From: CAZHCG01 sp046484285
GTDB lineage: Bacteria > Myxococcota_A > Polyangia > JAAYKL01
Reading direction: 5' to 3'
DNA length: 9,179 bases
Assembly: GCA_046484285.1 (NCBI GenBank)
Contig: JAWOBP010000073.1
Span: 1-9,179 of the forward strand
Below the pieces are notes generated by a model. That model worked only from the letters and a program-made list of their open reading frames with translations. It did not search any database and was not told the DNA's origin. Below, in pieces: positions 5,317 through 9,179 of this stretch. Each line of letters opens with the position of its first letter. The first letter of the stretch is position 1. The position numbers and the translations under genes are program-made.

Positions 5317-6795
5317 ATGGCGAAATCCGTCTGTTTGCGAACGACGGCACCCGCGCTCGCGCTGCTCGCGGCCGCGGCCCTGGCGACGAGCTGCGCGGCG
5401 ACCCGCGCCAACCTGGACACGACGCCGGCGGGCGCCGGACCCAACCAGATGCTCGACGACAGCGCCGTGGGACAGAACCGCTGCGCCACGGGCGGCGGCG
5501 TCGAGCAGCCGTTCGTCGTGGAGTGGGACGCCACGGACCTGTCGACGTTCGAGGCCAAGGCCTCCCGCGACGTGGTGTTCGTGCGCTACGAGGGCTGCTC
5601 GCTCAGCATCGTCCACGGCTGCGCGGACAACTCCATCCCGGGCAAGTACGGCACCTACGGGCAGCCCACCTTCACTAGCGGCACCGTGGAGAGCCTCACC
5701 ATCGACAACGAGGACGAGCTGTACGCCAAGCTGCCGCTCGGCGCGGCCGAGTTCGGCGGCAGCGTCGAGACGGGCTCCGGCCTCGAGCTGCAGTACTACG
5801 TCAGCGGGGTGGTGAGCGCCACGCGGCAGACGGTCTCGCGCCAGGACGTCGCCGACAACCCGGCCTGCGCCCGGGCGACCCACTTCGTGTCGGCCTACAA
5901 CCTGGGCGCCTTCCGCCTGCTGGAGAACAAGGGCGCGTCCATCGGCGCCGGGGTGGGCACGGCCAACGTGGGCGCCGGCGGCACGACGAGCTCGAGAAGC
6001 GAGAGCCTCAAGCAGGGCGGCGACATCGACGAGTGCACGAGCCAGGCCCAGCTGCGCTGCCGCGTGCCGATCCGGCTCGTGCTGCAGCCGATCGTCGACT
6101 CCGCCCCGGTGACGGCCGCCACGCCGGCAGTGGCGCCGCCGCAGCCCGCCCCGCCGGTGGCGCCCCGGTACCAGAACACGCCGAAGGGCCAGGCGCGCCA
6201 GCTCATCGAGTCGGCCGAGCAAAAGGAGGCGGCCGGCGACGGCACGGGCTGCATGGACGATCTGCAGCGGGCGCAGAAGATGGACCCCTCCCTGCGCGAC
6301 GACCGCCAGGTGCTGTACCTCGACGCCCTCTGCCACATGCGCTCGGGCCGCTGCGGCCAGGGGCGCAGGAAGATGAAGCAGTACCTGAAGCTCATCGACC
6401 CCGATCGCGAGAAGAAGGACAAGGAGCTCGACGCCCAGGTGGACGCGATGGCCAGGAGCAAGTGCGTGCTCGCCCAGCAGCTGGACCTGCAGTCCCAGGT
6501 GCACAACGCCATGGCCGCCATCGGCGAGGCGCAGCAGCGGCAGGACTACGAGGGCTGCCAGGCTCAGGCCGAGGTGGCCGAGCGGCTGTGGGGCACGATC
6601 AACAAAAACGACGTGCAGAAGCGAAACTCCGTGGCCGGGATCATGAGCATGGTGTCGTCGTGCCTCACCCAGCTCGAGCGCTGCGAGCTGTCGAAGAAGT
6701 ACTGGCACCGCTACTACGAGATGGCCTTCTCCAAGATGATGAAGCCCAAGGAAGTGAAGAAGACGGCCGACCAGACCTTCCGCTGCGGCGACTGA
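5317..6795 (+). CDS. Cysteine-rich lipoprotein with repeat-like helical C-terminal half
   Basis: This 492-residue protein starts at the ATG at 5317, which has AAGGAG 6 nt upstream and opens a lipoprotein signal peptide (hydrophobic 11-23, ATSC with Cys26). The longer upstream frame lacks such features. Residues about 60-260 form a beta-rich, Gly-rich domain (QPFVVEWDATDLSTF, VVFVRYEGCSLSIVHGC, SGLELQYYVSGVVSATR) with several Cys. A Pro/Ala linker (about 261-285) joins a helical half (about 286-490) that looks like degenerate tetratricopeptide repeats: GQARQLIESAEQKEAAGDGTG, DPSLRDDRQVLYLDALCHM, and so on, each with a Cys suggestive of disulfides. It is probably anchored in the outer membrane facing the periplasm. 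The style matches uncharacterised myxobacterial lipoproteins. No enzyme motif is visible and no partner gene is adjacent. Codon use is strongly G/C-ending, the host type. Confidence 0.85.
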   Translation: MAKSVCLRTTAPALALLAAAALATSCAATRANLDTTPAGAGPNQMLDDSAVGQNRCATGGGVEQPFVVEWDATDLSTFEAKASRDVVFVRYEGCSLSIVHGCADNSIPGKYGTYGQPTFTSGTVESLTIDNEDELYAKLPLGAAEFGGSVETGSGLELQYYVSGVVSATRQTVSRQDVADNPACARATHFVSAYNLGAFRLLENKGASIGAGVGTANVGAGGTTSSRSESLKQGGDIDECTSQAQLRCRVPIRLVLQPIVDSAPVTAATPAVAPPQPAPPVAPRYQNTPKGQARQLIESAEQKEAAGDGTGCMDDLQRAQKMDPSLRDDRQVLYLDALCHMRSGRCGQGRRKMKQYLKLIDPDREKKDKELDAQVDAMARSKCVLAQQLDLQSQVHNAMAAIGEAQQRQDYEGCQAQAEVAERLWGTINKNDVQKRNSVAGIMSMVSSCLTQLERCELSKKYWHRYYEMAFSKMMKPKEVKKTADQTFRCGD

Positions 6796-6808
6796 GCGCG
6801 GCGCCCGG

Positions 6809-6829
6809 GTCCGCCGATCCCCGGCGGAC
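6809..6829. terminator. Hairpin between converging genes
   Basis: GTCCGCCG (6809-6816) and CGGCGGAC (6822-6829) form an 8-bp stem with a 5-nt loop, 13 nt past the lipoprotein stop. The fic gene converges from the other side, so it may serve both. There is no T-tract; a Rho-independent function is uncertain. Confidence 0.35.
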
Positions 6830-6968
6830 GTCCTCCTGTCGCCCGCGGACCGCGTCCGTCTCTGTCTTCGGCTCTGACCCGCAGGAGGTCTTCGAGCCGC
6901 TGCCCCGGCAGGGGCCGGGCACTTGATGGATCGGCGCACGACCGCCGAAGTCATTCATGCGCGAGCGC

Positions 6969-8129
6969 TTACAGCTCCGTTCCCTCGCGGAGTTTGTCGA
7001 GATACTCCTCGAACACGACGGCGCGGTTCTTCTTGCGCTCGTCGCGCGCCTGCACGACCTCGGCGGCCTCGAGCACGCGCAGGGCCTTGGCGGCGGCCGG
7101 CCTGGAGCAGCCGAGCAGGTGCACGACCCGGTTGATCGTCAAGATGGGGTGCTCGGGGAGAAGCTCGAAGAGGCGGATGCTGATCACCGTTGCGTCGTCG
7201 CGGGCCACGAGCCGGGCTCGATTCCGAGCGACGATGGCGTGCAGCCGCCGCGCGCCGGCGACCGACTCCTCGGCCACGACCGCGACGCCTTCGAGAAAGT
7301 ACTCGAGCCAGCTCTCCCAGTCGCCGCCGGTCCGCACCCCCGCAAGCCGCCGATAGTACTCCTGGCGGTGGAGCTTGAGGAAGATGCTCAAGTAGAGAAG
7401 CGGCCGCGAGAGCAGCTTCCAATGGCGCAGCAGCAGCGTGATGAGAAGTCGACCGAGACGGCCGTTGCCGTCGAGATAGGGATGCAACGTCTCGAATTGT
7501 GCGTGGAGCAGGCCGATGCGCACGAGCGGCGAAAGGTCGCTCTCGTCGTGGATCGCGTGCTCGAGCCGGCTCAGCAGCTCACCGAGCCGCTGCGGGGGTG
7601 GAGGAACGAAGCTGGCATTGCCCGGCCGGGTTCCACCGATCCAGTTCTGCGAGCGACGGACTTGACCGGGCTGCTTCTGGGCTCCTCGGGCTCCGTGCAG
7701 CAATCTTCGGTGGGTCTCGGACAAGAGCCGCATGGAGATGGGGAGTCCGTTCTCGCTGCCGAGCTCCTCCCAGGCATAGTTCAGCGCTGACACATACCCG
7801 CAGACCTCCTCCACGTCGGCGTCGGTCGGCTCCTCTCCGGACGCCTCGACCTCGAGCAGATCCATCAGCGTGGCCTGGGTGCCTTCGATCTGGGACGAGA
7901 GAACCGCTTCCTTGCGGACGAAGGCGTAGACGAACCACTCGACAGAGGGCACCAGATCCCCGGCCAGATCGAGCAACCGTACCTGCTCCTCGGCTCGCGC
8001 GAGCAGCGTCGCCAGCTCACCCGTGAGCTCCAGGGGCGGATCCCGCGGCGGCAACGCATACGGGACGAAGGCGCTCACCTCTTCTCCCGCCACGGTGCTG
8101 CGCTCGTACTCTCCGGTCTTCCTCTTCAT
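6969..8129 (-). CDS. Fic-domain protein with N-terminal inhibitory motif and C-terminal winged helix
   Basis: This 386-residue protein carries the Fic catalytic motif HPYLDGNGRLGR (216-227), which matches HPFx(D/E)GN(G/K)R and normally transfers AMP from ATP to hydroxyl side chains of target proteins. Upstream, SSQIEG (78-83) fits the [S/T]xxxE[G/N] inhibitory helix, whose Glu blocks productive ATP binding; located N-terminally, this makes it a class II Fic protein that needs no separate antitoxin. The preceding region (about 20-110) resembles the Fic_N domain. The last 75 residues (ISIRLFELLPEHPILTINRVV then LGCSRPAAAKALRVLEAAEVV) look like a winged helix, as in many bacterial Fic regulators, and could bind the operators in its own promoter. 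ATG 8129 is preceded by AAGGTGA. The target protein cannot be predicted. It is intact, unlike several neighbours. Confidence 0.93.
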   Translation of the reverse strand: MKRKTGEYERSTVAGEEVSAFVPYALPPRDPPLELTGELATLLARAEEQVRLLDLAGDLVPSVEWFVYAFVRKEAVLSSQIEGTQATLMDLLEVEASGEEPTDADVEEVCGYVSALNYAWEELGSENGLPISMRLLSETHRRLLHGARGAQKQPGQVRRSQNWIGGTRPGNASFVPPPPQRLGELLSRLEHAIHDESDLSPLVRIGLLHAQFETLHPYLDGNGRLGRLLITLLLRHWKLLSRPLLYLSIFLKLHRQEYYRRLAGVRTGGDWESWLEYFLEGVAVVAEESVAGARRLHAIVARNRARLVARDDATVISIRLFELLPEHPILTINRVVHLLGCSRPAAAKALRVLEAAEVVQARDERKKNRAVVFEEYLDKLREGTEL

Positions 8130-8141
8130 CGTTCACCTTCG

Positions 8142-8153
8142 AAGCGATCGCTT
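8142..8153. promoter_or_regulatory. fic operator site 1 (AAGCG-AT-CGCTT)
   Basis: This perfect palindrome, extended to 8141-8154 as GAAGCGATCGCTTC, lies in the untranslated leader of the Fic gene, just downstream of the predicted transcription start. It is one of three matching sites at 31-bp steps. Confidence 0.6.
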
Positions 8154-8167
8154 CCTATCTTGGTGTG

Positions 8168-8196
8168 ATAATAAGCGCTCGCTTTGTTTGCGTCCA
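8168..8196 (-). promoter_or_regulatory. fic promoter
   Basis: On the minus strand TGGACG (8191-8196), a 17-bp spacer and TATTAT (8168-8173; 5 of 6 consensus) predict a start near 8161 and a leader of about 32 nt. Operator site 2 covers the spacer and the edge of the -10, so binding there would exclude RNA polymerase. Confidence 0.55.
8173..8184. promoter_or_regulatory. fic operator site 2 (AAGCG-CT-CGCTT)
   Basis: It has the same arms as site 1 with centre CT, and overlaps the -10 and spacer of the fic promoter. It begins exactly 31 bp from site 1. Confidence 0.6.
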
Positions 8197-8203
8197 GAAA
8201 AAG

Positions 8204-8215
8204 AAGCGTTCGCTT
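8204..8215. promoter_or_regulatory. fic operator site 3 (AAGCG-TT-CGCTT)
   Basis: The third site has centre TT, begins exactly 31 bp from site 2, and lies just upstream of the -35. Three sites on the same helix face suggest cooperative binding. Confidence 0.6.
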
Positions 8216-8233
8216 TTATTCGGATGCCGGAAA

Positions 8234-8259
8234 AGAAGGGGACAGTCTTTTTTCTGTCC
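8234..8259. repeat. AGAAGGGGACAGTCT element with small hairpin
   Basis: The 15-mer at 8234-8248 is identical to 5166-5180. Here GGACAG (8240-8245) pairs with CTGTCC (8254-8259) across a T-rich loop. GGGGACAGTC-type motifs are common in repeats mobilised by REP-associated tyrosine transposases; no such transposase is in the window, so these would be remnants. Confidence 0.4.
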
Positions 8260-8321
8260 GCATCGCCAGGGAGTCGCGAGCGTCGAATTCCGTGTCTCCG
8301 GCATTCGAAGCGATCCTTCCG

Positions 8322-8340
8322 GGCCGCGCCGCTCGCGGCC
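8322..8340. repeat. GC-rich hairpin in the gap upstream of fic
   Basis: GGCCGCG (8322-8328) and CGCGGCC (8334-8340) form a 7-bp stem with a 5-nt loop. The rest of 8260-8403 shows nothing else definite beyond very high GC. Confidence 0.4.
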
Positions 8341-8418
8341 GAACAGGCGGTCCGGGCGGCGCGGGTTTGCGCCCGGGTCCGGCCCGGGGTACGAACACGG
8401 GCGGCGAGGAGGTGGATG

Positions 8419-8445
8419 ATGAGCGAGCCGACCGACGTCTCTTGA
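8419..8445 (+). other. Minimal ORF MSEPTDVS with perfect Shine-Dalgarno
   Basis: GAGGAGGTG precedes ATG 8419 (a second ATG is at 8416), but the frame ends after 8 residues at TGA 8443. Leader and first codons align with the small gene at 4781. It may be a decayed paralogue, or a leader peptide that couples translation to the GTG at 8453, 7 nt after its stop. Confidence 0.3.
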
Positions 8446-8452
8446 TCCGGCG

Positions 8453-8677
8453 GTGAGGCGGGGGTATCCCTCGGGCGTGCTTCGCCAACGCCCGACAATC
8501 CTGCTGGCCGTCGCGATCTGGCTGGCGGCGCTGCTGGTTCTTTTCGTGGGAGTGCGGCCCAACCTGGCCCGCACGCTGTCGTACCTGTTTCGCGAGAGGG
8601 CAAAGCGTCGGAGGGCGGGGATGGGCGACGGCGGGCCTCACCTCGGAGGCCACGAGGGGCCCCACGGAAAGGCTTGA
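8453..8677 (+). CDS. Small single-pass membrane protein
   Basis: The frame encodes 74 residues: a short basic N-terminus, one clear membrane helix (about 15-34, PTILLAVAIWLAALLVLFVG), then a strongly basic stretch (LFRERAKRRRAG) and a Gly/His-rich tail (GDGGPHLGGHEGPHGKA). The positive residues on the C-terminal side suggest that end is cytoplasmic, although the N-terminus is also basic. The GTG start at 8453 lacks a ribosome binding site of its own; it could be coupled to the tiny ORF ending at 8445, or initiation may be at GTG 8477. The family is not recognised. A hydrophobic stretch this clean argues for a real gene in GC-rich DNA, where shadow frames tend to be Arg/Pro-rich. Confidence 0.5.
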   Translation: MRRGYPSGVLRQRPTILLAVAIWLAALLVLFVGVRPNLARTLSYLFRERAKRRRAGMGDGGPHLGGHEGPHGKA

Positions 8678-8708
8678 TTGGTGATTGTTGCCTGGGGCGT
8701 GGGGGGCG

Positions 8709-8766
8709 GAATTCGCGCTGGATATCGGAGGGTCTCGAAAAAACGACAGGACCGAATTCGCGTTGG
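8709..8766. repeat. Paired GAATTCGCG(C/T)TGG direct repeat
   Basis: A 13-mer occurs at 8709-8721 and 8754-8766 with one mismatch, 45 bp apart, in the gap before the transposase. It may mark an insertion-sequence end or a transposase-binding subterminal repeat; the other end lies outside the window. Confidence 0.35.
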
Positions 8767-8777
8767 GGCGCTGAAGA

Positions 8778-8837
8778 GGCCTTTTGGGAAAAAAAGGCCC
8801 CGAGCGGTTTACCCGTGTGATATCTTCACCACACGGG
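8778..8837. repeat. Two hairpins in the transposase leader
   Basis: GGCCTTTT/AAAAGGCC (8778-8785/8792-8799, 6-nt loop) and CCCGTGTG/CACACGGG (8812-8819/8830-8837, 10-nt loop) follow one another. Many insertion sequences carry leader hairpins that stop read-in transcription from flanking DNA; a protective role here is inferred. Confidence 0.45.
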
Positions 8838-8900
8838 CTGGCGGTGGAAAGGGCCAACCTTCACGCGCCAACAACCTTGGACCTTCAACCAGGAGGCTCA

Positions 8901-9179
8901 ATGAGAAAAATCAAACCTCCCAAGGACAGAATATAACGTTTCTTGGCAAAACGCGCAAGAAACAAAGAGAAGGGCTGGGATTTTTCCGACGCCCCGGACG
9001 AGCGCCAGCAGGGCAAAGTCGAGCACAACAAGTGCTCGGTCCTGTGGGCGTTTCTGCTGGGACTGCTCGCGAACCTGCCGACGCTGCGCGACGTGGAGGC
9101 GCTGACCGAGGGCCTCGGCGCGTGGGCGCGGTCCCTGGTCCCGGGGCGGATCTCGGACACCACGCTGGACACCGAAGCG
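8901..9179 (+). pseudogene. DDE-type transposase N-terminus with stop at codon 12, cut by window end
   Basis: ATG 8901 has AGGAGG 4 nt upstream and starts MRKIKPPKDRI, then TAA at 8934. The same frame continues without a break to the window end: RFLAKRARNKEKGWDFSDAP, VEHNKCSVLWAFLLGLLANLPTLRDVEALTE, GAWARSLVPGRISDTTLD. The run LRDVEALTE...ISDTTLD is typical of the N-terminal domain of IS4/ISAs1/ISNCY-like transposases. That frame and start match so well that the TAA reads as a nonsense mutation, making the element non-autonomous unless translation restarts, for example at TTG 8943. The catalytic residues would lie beyond the window. The family assignment is by recollection of similar sequences, not a search. 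Confidence 0.7.

Noticed and set aside
6902..6915. GCCCC-GGCA-GGGGC hairpin as fic terminator
   Set aside because: Stem of only 5 bp in very GC-rich DNA with no T-tract.
5095..6954. 619-codon minus-strand frame over the lipoprotein gene
   Set aside because: It is Arg/Ala/His-rich with no domain, typical of a GC-rich antisense shadow; the plus strand has start signals, signal peptide and sensible composition.
6962..6971. Partial AAGCGCTCGC match at the fic stop codon
   Set aside because: It lacks the second arm (CGCTT) and can arise from coding sequence; likely chance.
8142..8215. Three evenly spaced repeats as a CRISPR array
   Set aside because: Units are 12-bp palindromes with 19-bp gaps sitting on a promoter, far too short for CRISPR repeats and spacers.
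8304..8315. TTCGAAGCGATC, a repeat of part of fic operator 1
   Set aside because: Only half of the site is present and it is out of the 31-bp register; not listed as an operator.

Overview
The window is high-GC bacterial DNA. It looks like a Myxococcota or other deltaproteobacterial chromosome, perhaps from a metagenome assembly. Pointers are a lipoprotein with a long Asp/Thr/Ser-rich linker before a SUMF1 domain, a cysteine-rich repeat lipoprotein, and strong third-position GC in the core genes. The lineage is inferred from protein style only; there is no rRNA or other marker.

Layout. (1) 1-1366, minus strand: two paralogous SUMF1-type lipoprotein genes in tandem. The left one is cut by the window edge. 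They share a 191-nt block covering promoter, ribosome binding site, signal peptide and linker start, with one mismatch, and are separated by a cluster of GC-rich hairpins. (2) 1434-1929, plus: a two-gene mini-operon. It encodes a ribbon-helix-helix-like protein whose start codon appears to be ATC, and a 68-residue unknown protein, behind a perfect 20-bp palindrome. (3) 1974-4646, plus: an XRE-type regulator, a TIGR04255-family protein broken by one extra base, and two unknown proteins (305 and 167 aa). These are packed like an operon and followed by a hairpin. This is the best candidate here for an undescribed accessory system. (4) 4766-5316: a frameshifted small gene with a very strong Shine-Dalgarno site, then a leader with a promoter and short repeats. 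(5) 5317-6795, plus: a 492-aa lipoprotein with a repeat-like helical second half. (6) 6969-8215, minus: a Fic-domain (AMPylase-type) protein with its own inhibitory motif and a C-terminal winged helix. Its promoter carries three AAGCG-NN-CGCTT sites spaced exactly 31 bp apart. (7) 8404-8677, plus: a minimal ORF sharing its leader with the small gene of block 4, then a small membrane protein. (8) 8709-9179, plus: repeats and hairpins, then the start of a transposase gene with a stop at codon 12, running off the window.

How it fits together. The ends look like resident surface-lipoprotein and insertion-sequence territory; the centre looks like accessory cargo with three separate DNA-binding regulators (RHH-like, XRE, Fic-wHTH), each next to a dyad-symmetric site. 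Several genes show lesions: an ATC in place of ATG, a +1 insertion in the TIGR04255 gene, a frameshift in the 4781 gene, a nonsense codon in the transposase, and possibly an XRE tail shift. Either the region is decaying or the assembly has errors. Reads over positions 1454, 2693, about 4848 and 8934 would decide.
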